From assembly GCF_029227915.1 (NCBI RefSeq), contig NC_079887.1, positions 8,680,001-8,744,000 on the forward strand: DNA of 64,000 nucleotides. Direction: 5' to 3'. The position numbers and the translations under genes were made by a program. Under the pieces are notes generated by a model. That model was not told where the DNA came from, did not search any database, and was given only the letters and a program-made list of their open reading frames with translations. Source of the DNA: Hydractinia symbiolongicarpus. Lineage: Eukaryota > Cnidaria > Hydrozoa > Anthoathecata > Hydractiniidae. Of the stretch, positions 49,143 through 60,531 are shown piece by piece; within the stretch, counting starts at the first letter, position 1, and each line of letters opens with the position of its first letter.

Positions 49143-50269
49143 CTCCTGCGACAACTTTTACCATGGAAATTACTTTTTGTCTGTCTTCACCAAATCTTAA
49201 TGAAAAGTTTTCCTTTGATGAAAGTGTAACTGTGCATGTTTATATTTTAAACTACACGTTGTTATTCTTAATATTTTGTAACTGGAGATCTTTATGTCGC
49301 TGACAGAACATGTTGTCATTTATAGATAAATCTAAGTAATCATCCGCATTAGTTTTACAAGGGTGATGAATAGAATGGGAAATGAACATACCACTTGCTG
49401 AGTGTTTGCTTTAGCTTTTGCGCTATAGATCCTATGTCTTCTTGTAATAATAGCTAATGTACATTTTTAATCACGAAGGCGCACCTTAATGACGTATTAC
49501 AATGGATATGAAAAAAGATAACGTGTTAAATTACAAATAGTAGATTGTTAAGTATTGGTTAACCTTTGTACGCCAGGGGATTCATAGGAGACGACACAAG
49601 TCTTATCATTGACAATCTGATACTTTTTAATAATAGGCCTAAGACTTAACAAAAAGCATAATGAAGATTAAGAATGAACATTCACATTAAATTTGGAGGA
49701 AGATATCATTTTTGCATCTATTTTCATCATTTTTAAAAGATAAAGCTTCATAATCTAAATTGAGCACAAACACCACATGTTTTCCAATCAAAAAAAATTT
49801 TTTTTGCGGAACGGAACCGACATGAACAGAACAGAACAAAAAAAAATTCTACTTGTAATTTTCAAATTTTATAATATTACGCACATTATTTTACAGAAAG
49901 TAAACACACGCAATTCTCACGAGAATATAATAATCTGATTGGCTAACTAACTTTTCATCTGTTGTTTCGACACAGAACACCAAACAAAAAGTTTAACTCA
50001 ACTTTCTTCTTGCCGAGACGGAACGGGCACGAAGATTTTTTTCATTCCCCTGATGTAAGCAATTTGAGTACGCATGCAACATTATATAAGCTTTTATTAT
50101 ACTGTAAGTGTAAGGAATTGTTATCATTGTTGTCAAAATAAAAGAAGTTATAGTTTACTATTTTCCCTTCATGCGCTTACACAGTCTTAAGATTTTCACA
50201 ATAATTTTTTGCAATTCTTTATATCAGGATTCCTTGATTTTAAAATATTCTAAAAAATCAACCATAAAT
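49143..50269. other. 5' flank of SIAE gene A
   Basis: The first 700 bp align with the flank of gene B (59357-60000), for example the GGGGATTCATAG and GACGACACAAGTCTTATCATT segments and ATTGAGCACAAA. The shared flank should include the promoter, but no TATA box is clear. An ATG 22 bases before the start codon opens an overlapping upstream reading frame in both genes. No other gene is seen here. Confidence 0.5.
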
Positions 50270-50930
50270 GTTACATCCCTGTTTGGCAGCATTTGTTAAA
50301 AACATTCGGGAATGCTATAAAATAACAAACCAGTGCATGACAGGGTAGTACAGGGGAAGCTTTTGATATCAACAAAATTTTTAAGTAGCGTATCGAAATG
50401 CAGCGATAGTGTTCTTTAGTGTCAGATACTAAAAATACTAAATCTCCCTGTTGGCGCAAACAGACAAACACTGACCGCTGGCCAAACTTTCGTATTCTTG
50501 AAAGAATATCATCTCTTTTGTCCTAAAATCTTGTTCAAATTAGTATTAATATTTTTGATTTCCTCTTAAAAGTTGTATCGCTTTTTATACTTTGCATTTT
50601 ACTGCTTTCGCACACATAACCTGCATAAAAAGACAAAAATATAATACGCAATAACATGAAAAACACTTAACAAAAAAAATAAAACATGATAAATGGAGAA
50701 TTAAAATTACGTTTATATCAAAAGAAAGCTGCAACCACATCTGTCGAGGTAAAAAATGACTCTTCATATTTTGGAGCCATTAGATTTGTCATGTTACGAA
50801 AAGCTCGCACAAATGATAAAGAGCAGGTAAAAAATTCACGAAGTTTAATGATGTCATGTAGCTAAATCAAATTCTGAAAAGAAGGACTCCAAAAAAAGTT
50901 TAAATTAAAAAACGCTGCATGGTTGTGATA
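50270..50930. repeat. repeat X, copy 1
   Basis: Aligns with 63350-63880. Both contain GATACTAAAAATAC / GATACTAAGAATAC, then CTCCCTGTTGGCGCAAACAG, then TTCGTATTCTTG and later TTACGAAAAGCTCGC. In copy 2 an SIAE last exon follows at once. Here a TIR element intervenes, so X is part of the tandem SIAE duplication unit. Confidence 0.7.
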
Positions 50931-50935
50931 CTCAC

Positions 50936-51748
50936 CCCAGCGAGTTAAAAAGACGTTGCATGTGACGTTGAATGGATTTTGATTTTGCGTTATTATTGAA
51001 AGTTTTTTTGAAGGTTTTTCCAACGTCTATTCCACGTCAAACAACAATGTCTTTTAAATGTTGAAACAGCGTCTTGCAATGTCTAATCAACGCCGTTTTA
51101 ATGGTGTTTAGAAATTCTCTCGGAGCCGTTAATCAATTTCTATTCAACTTTGAACAACGTCTTGTGACGTTTAATCAACGTCGTTTCTGTATTGTTCAGG
51201 AATGTTCTCGCAACTGCTATTATACTCTTTTCCAACGCTCAAGCAACAGTTTAGAATCAATCAATAATGTCCACGCATTCTCTCCCCACCATAATCCCGA
51301 CGTTTTTACAATAAAAATGGCATAAATGTATTTCAGGACCATACTCCTGAAAAAACATCCACATTTTTAGTGAAATCAAATTGCTAATATTCTTATGAAA
51401 TTTTCCCGCAAATCCCGACAGGGTTATTACAAGAGTTATTATTGTTTATTAAACTATAATTTGATAATGTTGATATTATTTCAGGTTGAAACAAGAGATA
51501 GGAAATAAGGTTAAAAGGATGTTGATGATGCGATGGTTGAATTTAGGCCAAGAGTAACGTTAAAGGCAGGTTAGATTTACGTCGGTCGCATCAATGTTGT
51601 AAACCCAGCGTTGAAAAAACGTTGGATTTCTGTCAGTCGCCTCAACATTGTGAGCCCAGCGTTAAAAAGACATTGAATTTAGGCTTGCGACTTCCTAACC
51701 AGAAATCAACGTCAAAAAAAGTTGAATAAACGTCGTGTGCTCATTGGG
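50936..51748. mobile_element. non-autonomous TIR element with AACGTT/GACGTT-rich ends (813 bp)
   Basis: Begins CCCAGCGAGTTAAAAAGACGTT and ends in the reverse complement of CCCAATGAGCACACGACGTT, so the termini are imperfect inverted repeats. Inside are many ACGTT and AACGTC motifs on both strands and partial direct repeats (51060-51220). No transposase frame is present; the longest frame is 83 codons of low-complexity type. It interrupts the X-SIAE duplication unit. Target duplication is not clear. Confidence 0.65.
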
Positions 51749-51854
51749 ACTGAGTTCTTAAGTTTAACTATTAGTCACTTATATTATTTTTTAGGCCTTG
51801 TACTTCCAAGAGCCTTAAACATTTGCTATTACTTGTTTTATGAAATCCTTATAA

Positions 51855-51892
51855 TACTAGTCGTTGGCCAGTGGAAAAATCCACGGTTTCGC
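51855..51892 (+). repeat. dispersed ACTAGT..CCACGG repeat fragment
   Basis: Reads ACTAGTCGTTGGCCAGTGG then AAAAATCCACGG, the same family as at 6108 and 11424. Confidence 0.45.
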
Positions 51893-52116
51893 TCTTCTTT
51901 TTTATACCGCATTGCGTGCGTCTCCATCCGCACCGTCTTGCAGTACCATTTTGTGTGACAGATGTAGAATTCCCTTAATCATAATATGTTCGATAAACCC
52001 CGGTCGAATAGGGTTATAAACATTCTATAGAAGATGTTTTGAAAAATATTGTAACATGGGTAGACCCTTGTGGGTAAACATTCAGAAATTATTATTATAT
52101 TGTATGTTGTGTATTT

Positions 52117-52240
52117 TCATACCTATATCAAACCCAACTTTAGTCCGAATTTCAACACAAGCGGTCTCACAATTTTTTAAACATTTTTACTTTGTCCACT
52201 ACAGGACATATCCAATATGTTTCGTCGTTGTAGGCGATAT
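52117..52240 (-). pseudogene. decayed SIAE exon 6 fragment
   Basis: The stretch matches the 3' half of SIAE exon 6 (44849-45217, 56467-56835): the exon end with its donor (ATCAAACCCAACTTTAGTCC against CTCAAACCCAACATTTGTTC) and the segment ACATATCCAATATGTTTCG coding for part of EETYWTG. A piece of about 70 bp between them is deleted, and substitutions destroy the frame. It is the remains of a further SIAE copy between genes A and B. Confidence 0.65.
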
Positions 52241-54329
52241 TGTGTTCAATGTAAAAGGAGCTTTTGGAAAGTGTTCATGTTCAGACATTTTTGTTCTCTG
52301 GAGATTTTTATCCCTTGGTTGGTAAATTTCTGCATCGGAATTCCTTAGGCGAGGAGGTGTAAAAATGAAGGAATTATTGCTTTACGGCGAGAAGGTTGTT
52401 TTTACTCTCCAACACGCCTTAACTTTTTTTAATGTTTTCAGTATATTAGATTGAAAAAGCTAGTTGAAGAAGAGCTTTTTCATAACAGACTGTTAAAAAT
52501 GAATGCAGAAAGCTAATTGTTATTGTACTTAAGCCCGGTGACCAGATTTTTCGTCATTGTGGAAGAGTTTTTTCTCAATTAATAGTTGTGTTGTTATTAG
52601 AAGCACAAACTTGGGATCTGGTTAAGGTCAGTGATGAAAATAAACAACTCTTTGAATAGTTATTAAACAAAGTTTGTTGAGTCGAAGCTCATGGTAAAAT
52701 ATATATATTTTTTTTAATCCAATTCATCAGGAGACTGTTTACACAACTCAGTATCTTGACTTCAATAGCACTTTTCTTTCACCCTTTGTTTTATTCCAAG
52801 TACTGTTGTTTTTTATTGACTTTTAAAAAGCAATAGAAATAATTTTATATCTGAGAAAAGTTTATTCAGATTTTCCTTGTTCCATTCTGTGACATAACTT
52901 TTTCTCCTGAGGAGGTATCTTACAAGACATGATCGCTATTTCCGTAAGCACTTACCTTGTCAAGAGTAATAAAATAACAAATAATACGTTTTACCCACAG
53001 CTCAGCTTGTTACGGTTTCAAACTTTACGCAGTGTATATTGTCGCGCCCATCTACTTCATAGAAATCAGCTAAAAATTTAAGTTTGTTAAGTAGGTGTTT
53101 TTAAGTCAGGCGCAGACTTTAAGCCATTTCATTACACCCCCTTGTTCCATGTTACAACCTTCTTAAACGAAAGTTACATTTTCCAATTTCAGCCTGCAAA
53201 AAGCAGAAAATCTCCTTTCTAATTTTTCTTTCAGAGTTCAAAAGAAACTTGAGTTTATCCCTACGATTAAAAAAATATCAAGAAACCTAAATAAAAATAT
53301 GGGCAATAACGTATATACGTCTTTTACAACTTTCATAAATGTTAAATCTTTAACTACTTCAATTACTATATCTCATCCGATCAGACATAAAAACAATATC
53401 ATAGTATCATCAGGAAAAATCATACCTTTAATGACATTAAGAAAAGATAACTTTATGGCTAGTTACAGAGAGAAGGCTAAATCTTTAGCAAGTGAAGAAC
53501 ACAGACCTAACTAGAAACTTGTTTAAACCTGATCACTCACTTTTCCAAAAAGAAATGAAAGATCATGGCTATGTTATTCACCTAGTTCATCTTCCTTATC
53601 CTGATCTTTTTATATTCTTATTACTGTCCATGGCTGGTGTAACCATTTGATTCATCTAGTCATGCTGAAGAAGCCTGAGGTTGGCAGAAACGGCAAGAGT
53701 TTATAAATATTGGAATATATTCAAAATTGCCTCAATTTATTGTAGTTAAATCCTTCTGGCTTACTTTTTAAAAATCATGACCTTGATTTTTCTTAAATTC
53801 TTAAAGGTCTTTCTGTTATTATTGCTTTTTAATTGATAAACATGTAAGCATAGCTTTTTGTGAGATTACTACTTTTAACTTTTAACAATATGATAGATAA
53901 GGTATAGTAATGTTACTTATAAAAAATATTCTTAGAAGATTTTCTTATAGGTGAGCGTTTTTTTTCGTCAATTTTTATGATAATTAAATAAACCAGAAGA
54001 CAATTTCCGGCGATATTTAAACCTGCAGAGCTCAGAATAATGGAAGTTTCTGAAAGTTTTAAAACTTCTACCAAACTAACGTTTTTCAAAAAATATTCAC
54101 TGAACATTTTTGTTTTCATCTGCATTCGACATATCTATGTTGTCTGCCATTTCGTCCATACAACTGATTATTCAATTTTAGATACAGCCACATATTTTCA
54201 TAGTATTCAATTGTTTTGTTCATATTCCTCGATTTCTTTACCGTCGTCAGCATCTGATAGCATCGTTGCCCAAGTGCCAAGAAGGTGATTCTAATTTATT
54301 GTGTTAGGTGGAACGTACAAACATTTACT
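52241..54329. other. no intact gene; possible decayed ORF at 53.3-53.65 kb
   Basis: A plus-strand frame at 53299-53514, followed in another frame by a stretch reading NLFKPDHSLFQKEMKDHG and HLVHLPYPDLF (about 53520-53625), looks like degraded coding sequence, perhaps mobile, but I recognise no family. The rest is AT-rich without features. Confidence 0.35.
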
Positions 54330-55690
54330 TGAAATTTTGAGTTGAGAAATAGTTGCGTGTTATCCAATATCTGTTACCGAACTTATACAGTTTACAGCGT
54401 TGTTGTGGTTGTTATTGCTTGCAGACCAAAAAGAACATAAAGTCTTGCTATAGCCTTGTATATGGTAAAATATTTTGAATGTGAATAAAGGGTTCACAAG
54501 ATCGAGAAAATGACTCATATTACAATTGATATCTTATGAACATATTTTGCTACAGCTAATTAACTCACTGGCGGTTAATTGTGACATCTCACTTCACTCT
54601 CAGGAGTTTGGAAATAACTTATGATATAAAATTTCCCAAATGTGGTTTCTCCACCTCTACTTTCATACATTGTTGCCTTGACCGTCCAGTGAGTAAGCTA
54701 CCACTGCTGTGAAGCTTGATTTGCTGGTTGTCCACATTGTCACTTAAACCTCATCCATCTTGGGAATAACTTACTCATAAAAGCATCAACAAACTTCAAC
54801 TTAAGGTAAGTCTTGTTTGATGGGGAATTATTTGTACCCAAAATCAGCCAATCAAAGAAGAATTGTACGGCTTTTGCAATGTATAAAGAAAAAATATTTT
54901 CACTTATTTCTCGGTAGAAAATAAAAATATAGCACATATTTCGTGTAGATTGGCCAATCACAGTGCGAGAAAAGCTACTGGTTGTATAAAATTTTGTAGA
55001 TAAAGCAGAAGGTAACCGTAAAAGAAATATCAGCAATACAATTTCTGGTCCTTATATTTACTGCTTTATGTTAAAAAAACCTACGAAATAGGATACCCGA
55101 GTATGTTGGACGGATCTCTGAGGAGTGGAATATGTAAGGCTGGCGAACCTGAGGATTCTCCCATGGACTATCAACTAATCGGTCCGCTATTTTGTGGCAA
55201 TGTTGAATGAAATAACGCTGACCAAAATACGTAATACCGACAAAATACCGACTGATAGCCTTGTAGTAGAGCGTTCGCTTTCAGTGCGGGAGGTCTTGGG
55301 TTCAAACCCCGGCCGAGTCATGCCAGAGGCTATAAAAGTGTGAATCTATCCTTTCTGCTTAGCGCTCAGCATGAGAATAGGATTGATATCTTAGGCGGTT
55401 GTCTAGTTGAGCGATTGCTGTGCTTCCACGACTTTCGTAGCTCAAATGGGAGCTTTAAATGCGCTAGGACCCCCTTCGCAGGACCCTCGTTGATAGCAGT
55501 ACCAATAGGAACTGAAGAGGCTATCCTGGGTAAATAATAGTAATAAATAAATAAATAAATAAAATACGACAGGCACACCCACTTAGGAATAATTAAATCA
55601 TATAACTGCGACAATATTTTTTATTATACATAATCTAAAAAAAGAAAATTTTATTTAAAAATATAGAAAATGTTATTAAAGTAGTCATGT
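54330..55690 (+). repeat. partial copy 4 of the U/SIAE block (3' end only)
   Basis: From about 54335 it aligns with 34915-35560 and 43140-43960 (for example GACCGTCCAGTGAGTA and CTTAAGGTAAGTC), then runs through a SINE insertion to the 3' end of SIAE gene B at 55697. The U gene itself is absent from this copy. Confidence 0.75.
55255..55560 (+). mobile_element. tRNA-derived SINE with (TAAA)n tail
   Basis: A pol III box A-like TAGTAGAGCG (55271) and a box B GGTTCAAACCCC (about 55298-55309) stand at normal tRNA spacing. They are followed by a non-tRNA body containing GCGCTCAGCATGAGAATAGG and a tail of AATAAATAAATAAATAAA. It is flanked by AAAATACCGAC on the left and AAAATACGAC on the right, a probable target-site duplication. 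Block copy 3 has the empty site near 43900. The element would need a LINE partner for movement. Confidence 0.8.
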
Positions 55691-55696
55691 AAAAAG

Positions 55697-58600
55697 TTAA
55701 ACTTCATTTTCGAGAAACGGACCATACGCGATAAAAGGTGGACTTGGTAAATCTCTACTAGCTCCGTATACTGCACACAACTTCAACAAGCATGGTTCCA
55801 TTTTCCATGCATATCGTACAGCAGTAATTTTGTCTAATGGCTGCTTTTTGATAGTGATATATAAACGATCTTTTTTGTGTGATGTAATGTTAAATGCAGT
55901 CCATTTTTTTGAATGGTTGAAATAAACCTACAAATACAAACAAAGCAAATCGTTTTAGAAAACGTAAAAAGAAAATTTAATAGTTTAGAAAATGCCAGAA
56001 TTTTTTTATAACAGGCAAAAAAATTAAATTATCTTTTTGAGCGATGATCTTTAACGTCTACAAAAATACTTGAAAAATACTTCTAATATTAATTTAAAAA
56101 ATTCTGGGTATTAATAAAATTCTCTGATTGGATTAGAGTGTACCTACTATCACAGAAATGGGAGCAAGACATTTAGCTTTCAGGAATACCGTATAATTAT
56201 GTCAAACATTAGTTAATTAAGACGAGAACAAATGTCGAAGTGTCAGCAATGGATAAAATTTATCTTGATGCATCATAAGCCGGCCTTTCCAAAAACTAAT
56301 TGTTCATCACTTTGTTTCTATCATTTTTTTTATTGTTTAGATATAATGTAAAGATTTCCTAAAAGATCTTTATAATTGTACATATCTTTATATTTTACAA
56401 ATGTATTTTCAATACAGCAGACGATCGCAATAGTAAATACAGAAATGAAAGTTGTATAGTATGTACCTCAAACCCCACATTTGTTCGAATTTCAATTCCA
56501 AATGTTTTAACCGAATCTTTTTTGTAAATTACAGTCAGCACACATGTATCATCGCATTTGGTTGAAACCAACACTTTGTCTATAATAGGACCTGTCCAAT
56601 ATGTTTCTTCATTATAAGCGATATTACGTGCACCCAAAACTAATCTATCAGCGATATCACTTTTATAGCGGGGATGGACAGAAGAAAATGGAGAAGCATT
56701 GTCAGGTAAGTCCATAGCAACGGCCATAAATGTTTTGGGTTGCTTCGGGTTTGGTACGTACCCATAATCAGCCGTTTGTTTCCATCTTATTACTGTGTAG
56801 TTTGGATGTGATAAGTCATTTCCACATACGGAGATCTATAATGATTCCAATATGCGTGGTTATGTAGGAAGTTAAGAATGCGTGAGTGGTTGGATATTGG
56901 ATTTATTTTACTTTAACTTTCGAAGGCAGGTATACTGTCTTAATGCCGTTAAAATACAAAAGTAGGCCACAAGTAAAACGATAACATGTTTGGGAATATA
57001 CCTGAACAAATCCAAAGGGAAACATTGGGTCTGTACTTTTCTCAGTAGATTTGTACCATTCTTTTCTCCATCCAGCAATCATTGCTGGAAAGGTGCAGTT
57101 GTATGTATCTGGATCTGGAGTATTACTTTCTCCTTGGTACCAAATCACACCAAATATGGTAGTTGTTAATAATGGATATACCATGGCGTTCCAAAGCTGT
57201 GATGCCGAATTTTCGTTGCTGGTAAAGTAAGTTTAACAATTAATTACCAATTTAACATTTAATCTTCGGGACCAAGATCAAAAATTTCAGACGCGTGCTG
57301 CAAAGTGTTTTTGCAAGGTTTTTGGCTGTACAGGGCAGATTACTTATTGGTTTTCTAGAACGTAGTGACAGAGGCCATTTAATATTTTTGAATTGTTTTT
57401 TACAGTGCATTTAGCAAAATGTTGACCCAGGCAGGGTGCTTTGTTATTTCAAAACCAGTTCGTGTTAACCAACCATCTTAAGTCAGACAGCTTTAAAGGG
57501 ACATACTATTTTATTTATTTATTTATTTCTTTAGCGGTTTTTTTGGGCCATGACATACATATAGTCCTGATGCAAGGTGATCTGATATTTTCTAAACATA
57601 TTCAAAAGTTAGTTACAACGTAAGCTATCGGTAGACTTCTGATAGTGGTGTAAGAATATCCCAAATAAAGCTAGACTTAAAAAAATAACAGTGTAATATC
57701 TTTAGTGATTGGCATTAACCTACTTGCTGGACGCGTTACATCTTGCTAACATATCTGGTGACGACCAAGCTTCTATACGCGTGCCACCAAAATTAGAAGA
57801 GATTAGACCAATTGGAACATGATATTGATCAAACAATCGTCTACCATACATCCAACATATCGCTGAAAACTGTGATAGTGTTCCTAAAAATAATATCAGC
57901 CCTTTTTACTACGCTACTAGAGTTTAGATGCCCCTAAATAATGGAATATGATTTATTATTTTTGAGAAATTCTTTTATATAGTTTAATGCTAAAATGGGA
58001 TGTTAGCTGGAAGAACTCTGGATGATTAATAATAAAAGATCCTTAATCTGTTTTTTATTATTTCTTGATGGTAACTTCGATTGTGCCTCTCCATGATATA
58101 ATGAATAAGTAACCTAAAACGTAACGCCTTTAATATAAAATATGCTGCTAAGTATTCACCGTTTGAAGCTCTTGTCCGTACTTGAAAAATAACAAGAAAC
58201 TGCCTTTGTCTCAACATTCTTATCCTGATATATAGAACTTTTATGAAGAAATGTACTCACTCGATGTTGGTAGGTTCCATCGAAGAGGAATGCTCTTCAT
58301 TTTTAACTCGTGTATTGTTACATTTGAGAAATATTCATCTACTTCGAATAATCGAATATGAGGATAGCTAAGCGCAAGATCCAATTCGGTCTCTGCTTTC
58401 ATAGACTAAATGTAAAAATTAATAAGTGAAATAGAAAGCTCTTAATGAAATTTTTTATAGTAAGTTTTTTGTTGGTGTGGTTTTCTTTTTCTTTAAGTCT
58501 TTGTACGCATGTGGAATTTGAAGCTAAAGATGGAACATGTTTTGATTACGTCACTTCCTGAGATTACTCGAAGATATGGAGTGCGGTTTTCTAACTGCTT

Positions 58601-59356
58601 AGATATTTATTTTCTATCGAAAAAGAGATAGTTAAAGGATTTATCGATTTATAGATGACAAATTAAACATTGAAGTTATAGTTCTTACTGAGAAACATCA
58701 TGAGAATGTTACATACTTCTCTAGAAAAAACAAGTGCAGTGCGTACTCTAGCAAAAAATCTAACCAGATGAAAAACAAAATATAGTCTTACACTTGACGT
58801 AGGAAATACCATGTTACTTTGACCACTGCAAAACCATACATCACCAAACAAAATATCACGCAGACGAATTGTTTCACCCCCAACGTTTGATTTACAAATG
58901 ATATCATACGGTCCTCCGGCTTTATAAGGTTCCAGCGCTATTTCCCATGCGATAAAACCACGTGAATCTAAAGTAAGAACAAAAAGTAAAAGCAAGGTAC
59001 AAGGTAATAATGTGTATAAACATGGATATACGATAATAGTATATATTTGTATATCTATGGTATAAATGGTTTTACGAACTTTAAAAGATTTTCTAGAACG
59101 CTAATAATTTTTATATAGTTAACTACTAACCTTTGAATGTTTTAGTGTGATAAGTTTGTCTTTCGCTTGTCTTCGTATGCTTTACTGAAACGCTTATGGT
59201 AGTATAAGTATCACTGTATCCCCACAAAAATGCGCGCTGTGGCGACCTTTGTAACACCATGTGATCTGCATAGTGATTGGCAAATCGAAATGTTGCATAA
59301 TTATCACACAGAACGCTTGAGATCACTAAAAAAAGAGTAAGGCTTGTTTGAAACAT
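55697..59356 (-). CDS. SIAE: sialate O-acetylesterase, gene B
   Basis: Seven exons: 59356-59131, 58967-58792, 58405-58261, 57883-57724, 57218-57002, 56835-56467, 55927-55697. Every exon has exactly the same length as in gene A (1524 nt, 507 residues), with conserved GT-AG sites. Signal peptide MFQTSLTLFLVISSVLC, nucleophile in FCSGQSNMVF, then GLISSNFGGTRIEAW, GVIWYQGESNTPD and DLPDNASPFSSVHPR. Introns are shorter and diverged from A. Within the mature part of exon 1, the base differences I found (three or four) are all silent and the protein is identical, suggesting selection on both copies. Same predicted role as gene A: O-acetyl ester removal from sialic acids in secretory or lysosomal space. 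Confidence 0.93.
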
Positions 59357-60531
59357 ATTCTGCGACAACTTTTACCATAGAAATAACTTTTGTCTGTCTT
59401 TACTAAATCTGAATGGGAAATTTTTCTTTAATGGAAGGTTATATTTCAAATGATGTTTATATTTCGAACTGCATGCTGTTATTCATAATATTTTGTAACT
59501 GGAGCTTTCTCTCTCGATATCAAGTAAATTGGCTAATAAACCCATGCAATCATGCGCATTAGTGTTACAAAGGTGATGGATATGAAGGGAAATGAACACC
59601 TGCTGACTGATTGCTGTAGTGATTGCTTCTACTATTTGTAGTTGATGTATATTTTCAATCACAAAGACGAAACATAATGACGTATTTCAATGTATGTGAC
59701 AATAAAATAGCGGTAAATTACAAAATAGTTAATTTTTCAAGTATAGTTGAACCTTTGTAAGTCAGGGGATTCATAGCAGACGACACAAGTCTTATCATTG
59801 ACAACCTGAGACTTTTACGGTATACATCTCCAGTTTGTTATTTTCTTTTGCTTAAGTTATGTAGTAGATTGAAGACTTGATAATACGCATAATAAAGATT
59901 AGGGATAAACTTTCACATTAAGTTCTAAATTGAGCACAAAAACCACATTTCTCGTCTCTTCTCCACTTAGAAAATATTTTTCGCAGAACGAAACGACATG
60001 AAAAGAATAGAACAGGAAATTTGCTGCTGGTAATAAACCTTTTTCAATATCGCTCTTTCATGATCAGTCGTGGCAGCGAAAAATCAAAATATTGCACAAA
60101 TATGAGGTTAGTTGAGGTAAAGTTCGGGACACCAAGATTTTACATCCTGTTCTGACCTTAGTTATTAACAAATGTTTATTTTATAATTTCCAGCTGGGAT
60201 ATTTGAAGAATTGTAGTGGATAAAAGTATATAGAGGATGTTTATTGATAATAAGTGTTTATTTATGGCAACTTTAATGTTGACTTGCTAGCTAGTTATCC
60301 TACAAACAAATTTTTTTGTACTCCCTCAAAAAGCTTACATTTTATACTGTAAGGTCTAATATGTTTACCTAGTTTACTAAAACTTTTAAAAAACACATAT
60401 AACTTAGGTTAATTATTTTCCTAAAAAGGTTACCCAAATTTTCATCCTAGCTAGATATCACAGGTAGGATGTTATAGCTAGCTATGCATACAGGGATGAT
60501 GTGCTGTCCAGTACGTATAGTTATTATTATC
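59357..60531. other. 5' flank of SIAE gene B
   Basis: About the first 650 bp align with the flank of gene A, including the upstream ATG 22 bases before the start codon and the segment GACGACACAAGTCTTATCATT (59778). Beyond about 60000 I see no feature. Confidence 0.5.

Noticed and set aside
55260-55330. Functional tRNA gene
   Set aside because: Box A and box B are present, but the stem pairings are poor and the sequence runs into a SINE body with a TAAA tail.
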